A DNA stretch of 64,000 bases from Solea solea (GCF_958295425.1 NC_081141.1:26046365-26110364), one strand, 5' to 3'; shown: positions 46,196-58,716, counted from the first letter of the stretch. Notes: generated from the letters alone by a model not told the origin. Made by a program: numbers and translations.

Positions 46196-47359
46196 GTTGT
46201 TAGTGTCTGAGTTGATTTCCCAAGTAACAGTTGATTAAACCTGGGTTATGTTGCCTACTTTTATGAATTCATTGTTTAATTTCACTCATTAATTCACTCC
46301 ACTGTCTTCACTATATGAGGCCACTTCCTCTTGTCGTCCTCAGGCTCCACATAACCATTTGGCACCGATTTCTTTATTTTGTTGAGACTAGTTGTTTTTT
46401 CCGGCAAGTGCCTTTAACTATAGAATCTGATCACTTGCGGTATATAATGTGGACACGCTTACAAATCCAATTTTTGCCTTTTTACAATCTATCATCAATT
46501 CTTACAAACTAGCCCTTATAAAAAATAATAAATCCCTGCTGTCATTCTTACCATTTGCTCTCCTTCTAAAAAATCACCCTCATGTCTTTCTGACAAACAC
46601 GCTGATACAACTCAATTTATATTTTGCCACACTCTCCTCTATCCTCTCACCCCACCCACATACGTTCACCTCTTCATCACTTCTTATCTCTGCCATCTTC
46701 TCCACACTCCATCTAACCCCATCCCTCCTCCTCCTCCTCCTCCTCGTCTCATTTCACGCCAACATCAGTGCCCCACCTCCAAACCCCCCAAAGAGTGAAC
46801 CTGTCTCCCGCGTTCCCTCTCTGTCGCGGAGAGAATGACCATGCCAGTGTTGATTAGAGCCCGCATGGCCAGATGCTCTGTTAGGCTTAACCGAGGCCTG
46901 TGGGAAAAAGAGAGCTGCTTATTCTAGCCTCGGGAGGTGGATTGAAAACGACGGGAACTTAAACAAGCAAGCGCTCTCTCTCATTATGCTCTCGCATTCA
47001 CAGCGCCCACACAAGTACACAAGTAAATATGTGCTACAGTAGAACACGGCGGTCTGCCTGAGTCGAAGACAGATGTCTCAAATGAGCACATGACAGAAAC
47101 TGGGGGTATATGCAATATTAATTCTATTCTTTTGTGCACTGGTGTGCACAAAACATCACTGTTGCCTTCTTTCGACGCACAAAGAGGGCCAAGCTCACTC
47201 ATACGGCCCCCTGCTGGACAATTTGGTAATTACGGAAAACAGTCTGAAGCGCTTGAAGGCTGTATGTTTTTTAATGTTAGAGTTTTTACTACTCTATCCA
47301 TTACAGCCGTAATAGAAACATAACAAAATCTGGAACCATTCTTTTCTCATGGTTGCATT
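46196..47359. other. intron sequence; (CTC)n and a complex block
   Basis: (CTC)n lies at about 46727-46746. 46835-46990 is complex and non-repetitive and is listed as a candidate regulatory block. No exon was seen. Confidence 0.45.
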
Positions 47360-47700
47360 CAGTGTTGTAATGTAACTTTGTTACAGTACAAAATTCACAT
47401 ATCTGTACTTTACTTACTATTTGTATTTCTAGCAACTTTACTTTTACTCCAATACCCACAACATTACCCACAACCTACCTCCTCACATTTTTAATACTTT
47501 TTCTTCTAAAACTTAAGTACATTTTATATCAGAAAACTACTTTTAATACCTAAGTAAAGTAAATGTCATATACTTTAAGACTTTTACTTAAGTATTATTA
47601 TTTAAAAGTGACTTCAACTTCTACCAAAGTCATTTTCTGGTAACATACTTTTACTTTTACTCAAATATCACATTTAAGGTACTTTATATAAGACTGCTTG
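47360..47700 (+). mobile_element. hAT-like repeat R2, longest copy
   Basis: CAGTGTTGTAATGTAACTTT at 47360-47379 has the form of a hAT terminus common in fish genomes. The body is dense in ACTTTTACTT and AAGTA words (GTACTTTACTTACTATTTGT, CATTTTCTGGTAACATACTT). No opposite terminus is found, so the right boundary is approximate. Noncoding. Confidence 0.72.
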
Positions 47701-50700
47701 TATTCATGTGGTTTATAAAGTGATTTAGTTGCTGTGATCTTTCTTACTTAATTTTATACTTATTTAATAAATTTAAAGGTCGACCAGTATTTATTTATTT
47801 TTTTCCCCAAGGCTAATGTTGATACCAAGAAATCAGGCAGCCTGCTAATGTGGCTGCTTTACTGACATTTTATTTAATTTCCTTTTTACTTGGTCAATAT
47901 GCTTGGCTGGTTTTTAATGTTTCCCTCCATTTTATGAATATGGCAACATAATAATATTCAATGATACACAAAATGTTGTCATTTAAATGAACATTTTTGT
48001 ACAAATAAAAATAATGTCAATTTTAAATATTAAATGCACGAAAAAACAGGTCATCAATAAACTAAACTTTGACAAACAAACTTTTGTATGAAAGTAAAGT
48101 TTTAGTGCACTCAGTTTCCAGTCAGCTGGCATAAATAAGTGATCATGAACCCTCTAATTAAATAATAATAATCAGCCAATGTCGGTTATTTAAAGTTGCA
48201 AAAATCCCGATGAAGGTCTTCCTCTAATTAAGTGTTTCTCTATGTACCCAGATATGATTTCTAACGACAGCAAAGTAGTAATTTGTCAGACAGGATTTCA
48301 GCTGACAGGTAGGAACATGCTGAGCCAAACCAAATTTAGATACACAAGCTATTTTCTTTTTTCACAAACTGTAAATCTGTATTCCTCTCTGCACGAAAGC
48401 TATTAGGGTGATTTTTATGGAAGGTAAAATGAGGCTGGAGATTGCTACAGGGCTCAAAACTAAATTCTCAGCTTGCCGCGACTCACTGCAAGTAACTAAT
48501 TCAAATGTGGATGGAGTGTATTTAGTAAATACCCAAAAGGTTTGTAGCAATAAGGTCTGGTGCAGAGGTCATTAACTGTCCAGATCCAGACCCTGAGGTT
48601 TAAACCGGGGACCTGTAATTAATAATTGATAATGTCCATGTTTTGATTTTTGTGAATTAACTCATGCAGCTTTTCTAGCCTTCATGGAGTTAGAGTTCCA
48701 GGAAACTCCGACTAATTACACGAACTGTCAATCATCAGCCAATCACATTAGTGAAATCTGATTAGCATTTGGACCAAAGAGTGTGGAGAGATTAGACGGA
48801 GAATAGACTTCAAACTGTGAGAAAAAGGACTTTGTGTGGCTTAATCTGACAGTCAAACACAGATTAGAATATGGACACACTCTTTAGTGAACAAAAAGAA
48901 TAAAATGTTAGTCTTAATTAATAGGTTTTTTTCCCTCTAAAATGGGTCAGTAAGATTATTTGTTTTATTTGTGTTAGCCTCTTGTTTTTACTGGTCACCA
49001 GATTAGATATTGGGAATATTACAATGTAAAAATCCAATACAACCCATAAATCTTGTATATTGCATGCTTCACTGTGCACAGGCTGTAAAAATGTAAATAA
49101 AATGCAGCAACAGCATTTTTCGCTGAGACATACTGTACTGCCCTGTGGGGCTGCTTATTTCATTTCTTTTATGGGAGTATTATGTCTTTGAAATTATGGC
49201 TTGAAAAGGCTGTAGGGGGTAAAATGCAGTCACCCCAAACGTATTGTTTATAGTTGAAAAGTTGTAAAAAGAGAGTTCCGGACTGATATTGGTATCCATG
49301 GATACTCAAGGCTGTGACACAATAAGGTGATGTTGAGCCATTCCTAGAAAATATTGCCCTAATATCAGTGTATTAACACAAACAATAATGTACATGATAA
49401 CTTTAATTTTGATTAATTATATCCCTGGTCTTGTGGATCACCTGGAGCTTCCCAATCTACATCTGATTATTGCAATACTGTATAAACCCCATATGTCTGA
49501 CAATCTGTATTTAGTGTTGCCATAGTGCCGACTGATTTACCGCAACGTGTCAACACCAAAGTGCAATACGGTCTATTTCAGAGAAAACCATTAACAAATG
49601 AAAGGGTTAAACGAGTGAGGATTTTTGTATTTTCAATTAGATTTTGTATAAATCAAAGACAAGTGCACACAACTGAATGAAATTGAATTGTTACTTTAAT
49701 TTAAGGGTTATTTACGACATATGTTCTTAAGGGACTGCAGAGAAAACCCATAAATAACACTTAAGTCAGTCCATAAACTTGAGTGTATTCTGCCGTAAAG
49801 AGAAGTCTCATGCCACATCATTTGTTACTGAAGGTCTCCTCAAGGTTATCGAGTTAAAGGATCAGACAGAGATAACGAGTCACTGCTGTGGTCTGTGATG
49901 TTCTGTGTGTGTGTGTGTGTGCAAGTTACTTTGCAAACATGAAATTACATCATGGACCCAAATGATAAAACGAGAAAGGACTGTGTTGATCGATTAAGAT
50001 CTGATTTATGGCGTTTTACTCTTTAGCCACTCCAACTAAATCTGTTAAAATATGGATATAAGCTGTGCCTCCTTGAATCAGCTGCCTGGATGCCCCTGAA
50101 AGGTAACCTGCTACAAGAGCCAGTGTCATAACCTTAAAGTGCTTTGGATGATACAGTACGTGCATTTAAGCATTAATGTTGTGTATTGTGTGGGATTAAA
50201 ACAAAGAATCCCAGTGGCGTTGGATAAATTACAGGATTTAAATACATTTCTCACCGTGTATTTTGTGGTTATTATATTAATGTGTTGGAATTCAAATAAA
50301 TTATCCAGTTTTTTTTTTTTGCTGTTACATGGTTTCAATTGGAGAAGCTAATGTGGATGATGAAATGGTGGGCAATCGCCTCAGGAGGCCTTAAGTCTTA
50401 AATGAATTGCTAAGTTTTCAAGTTCGGATTCTTTTACTCAGCGGTGCTAAATGGGAAGTTTGACGAATGGGAATTTGCATCAAACGTGTTGTTAACCTTG
50501 AACTCTTGTTTGGGAACAGAGTCTCCTTCCATGTACTTGCTGAAAATCGGAGGCAAAGCTTGGCTTTGTGGGTTTTCTTTGTTGTGTCACACCCGAGGAG
50601 AACCTGTAATCCGCTCTCTTTATTCTTATGCAGTTTCAGCTTTACAATTTTACACAATACAGTGAGTGTCATGCTGCGTTCATAGCAACGCGCCGCGGGA

Positions 50701-51055
50701 TCACTTTAGTGCATTTTTGTGCATTCTGTGCCGGTTGTCGGCATATTATGGTCTTAAGAGAAGACAGAAGTAATGGGCATTTCTTTTCACCATAAACCAA
50801 GGCTAATTTTAGACGTATTATTGCAATTTATCTTTTGTGGAAATGTCTGCAGAGAAGAAACCGCCATCGTGTGTGGTTTCACAACACCATCCAGAGCCTG
50901 GACATGACTTAGTGAGTTTCACTGTTTACTTTGTGAGCGCTCTATGGATGAGAACCGCTTCCAGCAATGCTTTCTCATGACGGGTTAGGGTAGCTACTTT
51001 TTAAGGTAGGGTAAGTGAAGCGGTTCTCCCACCATACTTGCCAAGTTACTCCTCA
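47701..51055. other. long intron stretch, little recognisable
   Basis: (GT)n lies at 49904-49921 and T12 at 50309-50320. I see no exon, element or structured repeat in the remaining 3.3 kb. Confidence 0.5.
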
Positions 51056-51117
51056 GGACGTTCTTTGGCTCTCTTTTTCCTGCTCATTGTGTGGCTGTTT
51101 GTCTCAACAAGACTTTG
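51056..51117 (+). repeat. direct repeat R9, copy 1
   Basis: GGACGTTCTTTGGCTCTCTT through CTGTTTGTCTCAACAAGACT matches 51980-52040 at most positions, about 920 bp further on, same orientation. Confidence 0.65.
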
Positions 51118-51977
51118 ATAGATATTTTAGTCTCATTTCCACTGATCAAAATACCCATTTATACCTGCATTTAAACTGGCTTTTGGCCAGTGGGCTTGGA
51201 TTTAATCGGCATTCATTCCCAGGTCAAATGACTTGACAACAAAACAGATGTGCATCTAGGCTGTATATTTTGAACTTCAACAGATTTTAATGTGGAAACC
51301 TTCCCTCTTACCAAAGCTTAAACGGATATTTCAATAATAACCACCATGCTGTTTTGATTTCTTCTTCCTCTGACTCGTGTGTTTGTGATGTCACAGTTCA
51401 CACACGGGCGGTGGGAGTGGTGTTTCAAGCCAGGTTCATGTGGCTTCACAAATCCCAGGTATAACGTGTTATTTCTGTGTGACAGAGGCTTATGTGGATC
51501 TAGCAGAGGTCTCTGCGAGTCTGGATCCACCCTTGAGCCACAATTTAGTGCTGTTTACTGACGCACTGACTGACTTACTCACGAAAGGCTTTATCCTTGA
51601 AGGTCACTGTGGATAAAAACTCCCATCTATGAGGTCATATGTGGCTTCCTTTGTGTCGGATTACAAAGAGACTTGATAGAGGAGGAAGACAAAGGACACA
51701 GAGAGAGAGATACTCAACAGAGATGTTAAGTAGAGGAATTTGATTGACATGGGAGGTGAGATGGATCGGCGGATCTTGTTTTAACACAAGTGCTGCTCAG
51801 TTCGGAGCAAAGCCGAAACAAAACAAGACGTTTTAACAAAAATGTTCTGGAAGTGAGTTGTAGAGTTGTCAACAATAACTATCCTTCCATGTCAGCTCTT
51901 CCTATCATTGTGAAGCAGAATTCATTGGTGCAATAATAATTCCTACTGTGGCTGATGTGTAGTGTGACGTGTCGTAG
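51118..51977. other. intron sequence, nothing recognised
   Basis: No exon or element was identified. Confidence 0.45.
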
Positions 51978-52310
51978 CAGGACATCCTTTGGCATCTCTT
52001 TTTACTGCTCAATAGGCGGTTGTTTGTCTCAACAAGACGTCAAGCTTTGTAGAGAAGTGTAGAGCTTTGTATGAGAATAGACTGCAGGTGTTGAGGAAAC
52101 ACCAGTTGCAAGGAAGTACTGTTTTTCCCAATCAGCTGACGTCGTGGGTAGAGTTAGCTAGTCTAGCTTTTTTTGGTGCCCCAAGGGAAGGAAGGATGCC
52201 CAAAAATGGAATGGTTATTTTGGTACTGTTCCCAATGGAAACGCAAAAAAGAATAAGTACTGTACTAAGCCAAACTGTTCCATTTAATGCAAACACGGCT
52301 TAGCCTCCAC
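51978..52310 (+). repeat. direct repeat R9, copy 2, and MITE-like sequence
   Basis: 51980-52040 repeats R9 (GGACATCCTTTGGCATCTCT to GGTTGTTTGTCTCAACAAGA). 52195-52310 has GGTACTGTTCCCAATGGAAA and CGCAAAAAAGAAT, resembling the MITE-like fragment at 20540-20765. Confidence 0.55.
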
Positions 52311-52374
52311 ATTTACATGTTGTGACCACGTGTCTGTATGTATAATAAGCTGTGACCTTATATGCTTCCCGCTC

Positions 52375-52475
52375 GTCAAGTAGATGGCGCACGCTTGTTT
52401 TGGACAAAAGAGTCGTCGAAAAAAGACAGTAACCATGGAGACTTACGAGAGAATAATGTCAGGAGGTCCACTGGT
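52375..52475 (+). repeat. dispersed repeat R7, copy 2
   Basis: TTTTGGACAAAAGAGTCGTC, then AAAAAAGACAGTAACCATGG, corresponds to 44150-44200. The preceding AGATGGCGCACGCTTG corresponds to GGTGGTGCGCTCTTG there. Confidence 0.55.
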
Positions 52476-52816
52476 ATCCACGTACTATACTATATTTACA
52501 CTCTTATCATTCAATGAATAGAATACAAGGACATGCGAAAGAAGGCCAACTTGGAAAACTAGAATGATTTGACTTAAGAGAAGAGTCCGTCTGTGGTTGA
52601 TGTCGCGGAACTGATTCAATCTCAGCTCGACATCATTTACTTCTTAAAAACAGTGCATGAATAATGCTTTTCACCTTTTTACTTGGTAGTCACTTATGTA
52701 TTTCGTTGAATTATCTTAGAGGCATTGGATAATGATTGTGTTCTTTGTAATGCTGTTCACTGAACTGTTTTAAAAAGCTAAAGACTTTGTGTACAGTTCA
52801 TTTGCATTTGTGCAAT

Positions 52817-52918
52817 TGTGTGTGTGTGTGTGTGTAGGTATGTGTGTCCCCTTCTGGCAAGCGACTGAATAAGTAGGAAATTATGACCTTCCCATGCTGC
52901 TTGTCCTTAGGTGTATTA

Positions 52919-52955
<37 letters not shown>

Positions 52956-53042
52956 ATTCTATGTGCATGCACACAGTGACACACCTGCTGCTCTGATGCC
53001 TGGCAGCGTCTGAACTGTGTGTGTGTGTGTGTGTGTGTGCAC
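52817..53042. repeat. cluster of three (GT)n microsatellites
   Basis: (GT)n runs lie at about 52817-52836, 52922-52951 and 53017-53039, within 225 bp. Confidence 0.95.
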
Positions 53043-53561
53043 ACGCGACTAACCAGAGTCAGTCATGACACTGAATACATCAGGCTTTAATTTGCACCAG
53101 ATTCAGGGGAGCAGAGTTGTTTTTGATTATTCCTCAGGATGTAATTATGTCAAGAACTCACCGTATGATAATGTGGTGATTCATATTCCTGGTAATAAGT
53201 CCACAGTGCAGTATTTGCTGTGATATTTAATGAGAAAAAAACAAAACAAGTAAAGACTTGAATGAGTTTTCATATGATGTGAGAAGGTAAAAAAAAAAAA
53301 GAATCAAACCCTGCAATAGTCTAATTTATAGGTTGCTCCTGTTTTTTTGTTTGTTTTTCTCCATCACCTTTTTGTCTTTTATCATTTAGTAACACGGTTA
53401 AAAACAAAATGCTTCCACACTTCAGATGTAAAAGCAGCAATTTCAAAATATCCGTGTTTCTCTCTTCTTCATTCATGTGCTGTTTTCCTTCGACTCTGAA
53501 ACTGGCAACCGCCATTTTCCCAGCACTAGATCCGTATATATACGTACATATCATACAAATG
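53043..53561. other. intron sequence, nothing recognised
   Basis: An A-rich run lies at 53289-53300. No exon or element was seen. Confidence 0.45.
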
Positions 53562-53760
53562 TGACTATTTTCTGGTTTATTTGCTCCATATAGCAACACA
53601 ATCATTAAATCAGAATCATTTTGGTCTGTTTTGAAAACATTCTCCAACATTTTTTCAATATATTTTGCCATTTTATTGACCAAACAAGTACTCAATGAAT
53701 TGGAAAAAAGTAATGGACAGATTACTAGATTATCAAAATAATCGTGCGTTGCAGCTCTAC
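53562..53760 (-). repeat. hAT-like element R1, fragment
   Basis: GACTATTTTCTGGTTTATTT with GCTCCATATAG and the final GTGCGTTGCAGCTCTAC align with the second half of the copy at 22027-22294 in the same orientation. The left end is missing. A 168-codon minus-strand open frame across it is not a gene. Confidence 0.7.
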
Positions 53761-54362
53761 ATGGAACAAGTCTCTTTAGTTCTTTATCCCTCCTCTCCAT
53801 AATATGGCATAATATCACTGTGTCCAATACTGATATTACAAACTAAAGCATATACTGATATTACTATGATACATTTAATTTTAGACCTTTTCAACTATGA
53901 AGCTGTTAACGACACATTTGTGCCATTTCAAGCTGTTTCAAAAACATAAATCTCATAAAAAAAAACCATTTCTTCTCCCATAAAGAAGTAGAAGTGTAGA
54001 ATTTTTTCAGTCCTATTACACAATATTTTATGCAATAATCTTAATGTTCTCTGGCTTTAAACACTGATACCATTTCCATTACTGTCCTGGATTAAACTGC
54101 TGTTCTTCATCCTTATATTTGTATTTTGTATATTCGTTTAAACTGATGAGTGTGTTTACTCTGCCTTAAATCATCTGTTAGACTGTTCCATAATTTAACC
54201 CCCCGAGATTGAAACACACATATGAGGGATTACAGGAGAAATAGGATTACAGTTTTTTGGAAAAGTAGTCTCTTTTCTCTGTTCAATGAAAACACCTTGT
54301 CTGTGTGTCATTATACTTAATTTACCTCAGATTACAGTCTTATGTTCCCAGTTATCCCCAAT
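53761..54362. other. AT-rich intron sequence, nothing certain
   Basis: GACTGTTCCATAATTTAACC near 54181 resembles a teleost repeat but has no second copy here. Confidence 0.4.
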
Positions 54363-54534
54363 GCTGCTGCTGCTGCTGCTGCTGCTAATTAAACCTGGTC
54401 CGTTAATCCCCCGATGAACACAGTGAGGAAACTACGCTTGTACTGAAACAATAGCAGGAAAACTGCAAGTGCAATGGCAGACGTGTACATATACACAAAT
54501 GTGCACATGCACTTGAGTGAGAGTGTGTGTGTGT

Positions 54535-54568
<34 letters not shown>

Positions 54569-54841
54569 AAAAATAAGGACAGCGAGAAGGCACAACGAAT
54601 GTCATGTTGCTCCACATAATAGGCTCTCATGCCATTCAGGCTCCTTCTTCAGACTTGCTCTGTGACAGAATCGTGGCTGAGAGAGATGACACTTTCTCTC
54701 TTTCTCTCTGTGACACACACATTCACACACCTAACAGCACACACACACACACACAGGTTTGTGCAGCTATTCTTCTTAGTAAACTGCATTGACTTCCATT
54801 CGTTTGGACAGCCTGAACAAAGTGTTATTGCGCTCCTTTAC
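54363..54841. repeat. (GCT)8 and (GT)n/(CA)n microsatellites
   Basis: (GCT)8 lies at 54363-54386, interrupted (GT)n at about 54524-54564 and (CA)n at 54738-54756. His/Thr-rich open frames on the minus strand are artefacts. Confidence 0.9.
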
Positions 54842-54990
54842 TATAACCACTTAGTGCCTACACCTACCATTAACCTAACCACAAATAAAGTCTTGAAACG
54901 TAACCAGTTCATCAGAAATTAGGTTCTGCCTCATTAAGACCAGGTTTTAGTCTCCTTGAGGACTGCTGCTCCTGACAAGGTCAGTGTATA
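54842..54990 (-). repeat. dispersed repeat R5, copy 2
   Basis: The reverse complement of this segment (CTTAATGAGGCAGAACCTAA, then TTTCTGATGAACTGGTTA) aligns with 3370-3415. It is in inverted orientation relative to copy 1, 51 kb apart. Confidence 0.65.
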
Positions 54991-55050
54991 TAAGTCGTTG
55001 TAGATCTAAATCCAAAACTGGTAAAAAGAGCTGGTTGGGTTAGCAGTTAA

Positions 55051-55087
55051 TTCTCTAAATGCACTATTTTTCAGTGCATTTAGAGAA
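55051..55087. repeat. perfect 15-bp inverted repeat, 7-base loop
   Basis: TTCTCTAAATGCACT (55051-55065) and its exact complement (55073-55087) enclose ATTTTTC. This would form an uninterrupted hairpin. Confidence 0.95.
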
Positions 55088-55740
55088 GTTCCATATTTAT
55101 GATATTATGGACTGGTCAGATATTTAGCACCATGAACACAGACACACACACACACATCAGGCACGCATGCACGCACACACATTCCAGCAGGGTTAATATT
55201 CCCGGAATAGCCCAGTTGCCCGTGGACTGAGACGTGACCTGATCACTTTTCCTCTGATCAGGTTCATTTAGTGACTTTTAAGTGTTTTTAGTCGCGATGA
55301 AGCCTCTGAGGCCACAACAAGGCAGCGCTTCACAAAACACAGGTGAGTCAACCAACAGAACAAAACAACAAAACCTCTCACTGATCTTTAGAATCTTAAG
55401 AATCTCTAATGTAATGTAGAGCTGTATATTTACTATAGACCGAGTCCAAATCTAAATATTCTTAAAAGATAATAAACTAAAATATCTCACTGATGGTGTC
55501 TCATCCAGCTGTGTTTGAGTGAACTTTGGTCTTTTCTTTCATGATGAATAAGTAGAAGATACAAGTATCAGTAACTAAAATAAGTAAAGGTATTAGTTTT
55601 GTCATCGGTTTATCTCTCGTTTCTTTTTGTGATCCTCATTCAAACATGTTGTATGTGATCACTAAGTTTCTTCTTTAATTATTTAAAATCAAATTAAGGC
55701 CAAACGTAAAAGCATGTGTTCCAAAAAGGAAGCCACTGTC
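55088..55740. other. intron sequence with (CA)n and a small hairpin
   Basis: (CA)n lies at 55143-55156. CCTGATCA (55238-55245) and TGATCAGG (55255-55262) form an 8-bp inverted repeat. No exon was seen. Confidence 0.5.
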
Positions 55741-56060
55741 TTAATTCTAATAATCCTACATTAATATTAATACTTTTATTTACATAACACCTTTTAAACA
55801 TGAATTGCAGCTCAAAGAGACTCACAATTAAAACAAGATGTAAACGATAATAAAATGTATTTAAAAAGCATAAATAGATAAATAAAAATATACTAGGGGA
55901 AGTGCTTCAAATGTGACAGAAATAGAGACATTTGTTTTATGTCACCAAGATACTAATCTGAATAAAGCAGTTTTTAGCTGTTTTCTTCTCAAAAGATCTG
56001 AGATGTAGAAGGTGCTGCAGAAAACTTTAAAATCAAATCTATGGGCAAAGGCAGTGCAGA
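55741..56060. repeat. dispersed repeat R6, copy 4
   Basis: ACTTTTATTTACATAACACC followed by TTTTAAACATGAATTGCAGC and AGAGACTCACAATTAAAAC follows the left end of R6. The right part (GATCTGAGATGTAGAAGG) is weaker. Confidence 0.5.
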
Positions 56061-57260
56061 GATGCTAAAAATGTAGTATTTTCTTCTTTTCAAAATCAGA
56101 ATCTAAATACTTAATTCATCTCTAGGGGGGTTGGATGTGTTTCATTTGCTTCTTCAGAATTAGATAAAGTGTATATATACTGTATATTAACATGGAATAG
56201 AATATGTGCTCGTAGTTTAAAAGTGTAATTATGCTGTTAAAACCCACTGGGTTTATAAGAGTACAATTATTTCATTAAATCATTCAGTTCACCTTGAAGC
56301 AACTAAAGAACTGTATAAAACTAAATAAAGACGTTATGAGGATGATCTTGCTTTTTTAGGAATTTCTGGGAACAGATTTATCATCATAACAAAACGTGTG
56401 TGAGGCTGTTGTGACAGTAATGTGTTCATAAGTCATGTTATAACTCATGTAAAAGTGGCACAGACTCTTGTGTGTCCTCTCGATAAAAGCCGAGTGCTGT
56501 TACTTCATGTTGCTTAAAGGCAAAGAGAGGGAAAACAGTGAGGCAGCAGAGAGATTAGGCTCTTGATTGCATATGGTTCTCAATTCCGCTCCCTGCCACG
56601 GCCAATAACACCGAGGAGACACGATGCTGGCACAGGAGGAGGAGGAGGTGGAGGTGGAGGGGGTGGGGGGAGAAACAGGGTGGTGGCGAGGTTGAGTGTA
56701 ATGGAGTCAAGACCCCAAACAGGCTGTCAGATGCTGCTCACTTGCTGCACAGCAGTCACTCCTTTCACACACACACACACACAAAGTCCAATATTTCTGC
56801 AAAGGCAGCTGCTGTGTTGGTGTGTATGAGCATGTGAGTTCCACCCCCCTCCCCCACAAAGATAAATCTTAATTACACAATGGAGTGCAGGCCATGTGCC
56901 ATCTCATCATACCATGTCAAATCAGCAGAGAGTGTGAGGAGGAGGAGGAGGAGGAGGAGGAGGATATGAAACTGTGTGAGATGGAGTGAGGAAATGTGTT
57001 TGTCTTGTGAAAAAAAAAATGATGAAGAGTCAGAATTGAAAGGGGGAGAGCGAAAGATGGGGGTCACAACAATATAAAGGGAATTGTTTTTATATGAAAT
57101 GTCTCCATCAGCTTATTTTGGAGCCCAAACCTGATTTTTAATGTATCTGAATATCTGCTGATGCAGATCCAAGATCCACTTCTTGTTTTTACCTTAATAA
57201 CAAAACGAGTTGTCAGTAAAATTTTAATAATATATAATAAGAATAATATTCCTGACTGAA

Positions 57261-57263
<3 letters not shown>
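56061..57263. repeat. intron with G-rich (GGA/GGT)n tracts
   Basis: 56633-56672 is a G-rich GGA/GGT tract with G-runs of 5 and 6. (CA)n lies at 56767-56782, and (GGA)n at about 56938-56963. The G-rich strand could form quadruplexes. No gene was seen. Confidence 0.75.

Positions 57264-57292
<29 letters not shown>
57264..57292. repeat. (GCT)9 microsatellite
   Basis: Nine perfect GCT units followed by GC. On the minus strand it would read poly-Gln or poly-Ser, but no coding context exists. Confidence 0.97.
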
Positions 57293-58716
57293 AGGGAGGG
57301 AAGAGTGCAGGTGTCACCAGATCTGTTTGTGTACAACATGTTGAAAATATTGGAAATAACGTTTGTTGAACGTATTTACTTTTACATGCTGTACAAACAC
57401 TGATGAGGGCCATTGTTGTAAACTCATGTTACAGCCATGTTCACCCACCATATGTGAGTCAGTCAGTGAGTGAGTGAATGTGTGAGTGTGTGAGTGTTCC
57501 TGGTAATACTTACTGCAGAGAAGACAGAACAAACTGAAGTGGAGTGGCATGGAATGACCTCCAAGATCACATAAGTAATACATCTGTGTAACTGCCAATC
57601 TAAATAATCTCAGATTATTTAAAAATAAATAAAAGCGCACTCGGCCCTGATGCAAAATCAGGATCAGGACATCACCTACGAGTTTGTCCCGATCCTTCTA
57701 GGAACATGAAAGACGTGTTTTGTCATCACCGCTTTCGCTCCTCGTCAACATTTGCTGCTGCTACCAATGACTGGGTCTACTTTCTGAAAGCATAAGCCGG
57801 CGCATGAATACACACGTTTTAACATGTCATAGAAAAGAAAGGGGCTGGTGGCATTGTTGTGTCCTGCTGAGTCATCGTGTCCAAAAAAAACCCAGCCCCC
57901 CCAGAGTAATGGTTAATCGCGGAAAGTGTGGTTTCAGGGTAAGTGTACCTGTACACAGGTTGGGCCTGCTTGTGGTCAGATGCAGTGGGTTTTGGCGTGC
58001 TGTGGTGTGACAGGGCCAGTCAGGCGCACATGGAGCTTGTTGTTGTAGCCGTGGCGATGAAGAAATCCCTGTACAAACAGCTTTCAGCTCTGCTGGCTGG
58101 GAGAAGAGTTGGGGCAGCTCTCCCAGAATAAAAGCTCTTGTCCTTTTGTTTCCACCGCTGTGGGTTTTTGGAGTCTGGTCTGTGTGTGCTCCTGCTTGTA
58201 TGTGACATTTTTTGTGACTATTCTGGACCTTTTGGTGTCGCCAACCTGACACCTCACAGAGATACCGTCCAAGACAGTGTCAACACAGGAAGTGTCATTT
58301 TTTGAGCCAGTTTAGTGAAAAGTAGTGCATTTGAATAGCAAAGAGTAACAGGAACCGGAAGTTTATATAACTCAGCTCTACTATATTCTGTTTTATTTTC
58401 ACGGTTGATGAATGAATGGTTACATCACGTCAGAGGGTCATTTTGTGTTTACTCACACTAGGAACACAAGTAAACCACAATCTGCGACTATTCAGCTAAG
58501 GATTAATGCTCGAGCAAACTTCAAAGTAATAGTTAGACAAACTTAAGGTTAAAATCAAGTGACAAACACTTCATTTTACAAGATACAAGGTGCTACAATT
58601 GTGTATAAGCCTCTAAGGATTGGCATCATTAGCAATCATTTTATTCATACAGAAACTCTTATTGAGAGTAATCTACATTTCTCTCCACTGTAATAAAAGC
58701 GTTTGTTAAACCACAT
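57293..58716. other. intron sequence, nothing recognised
   Basis: Open frames of 60-126 codons at 57800-58270 on both strands have no recognisable motif or exon boundary. Confidence 0.45.

Noticed and set aside
53321..53827. 168-codon minus-strand open frame
   Set aside because: It runs across an R1 repeat fragment and AT-rich flanks and has no domain.
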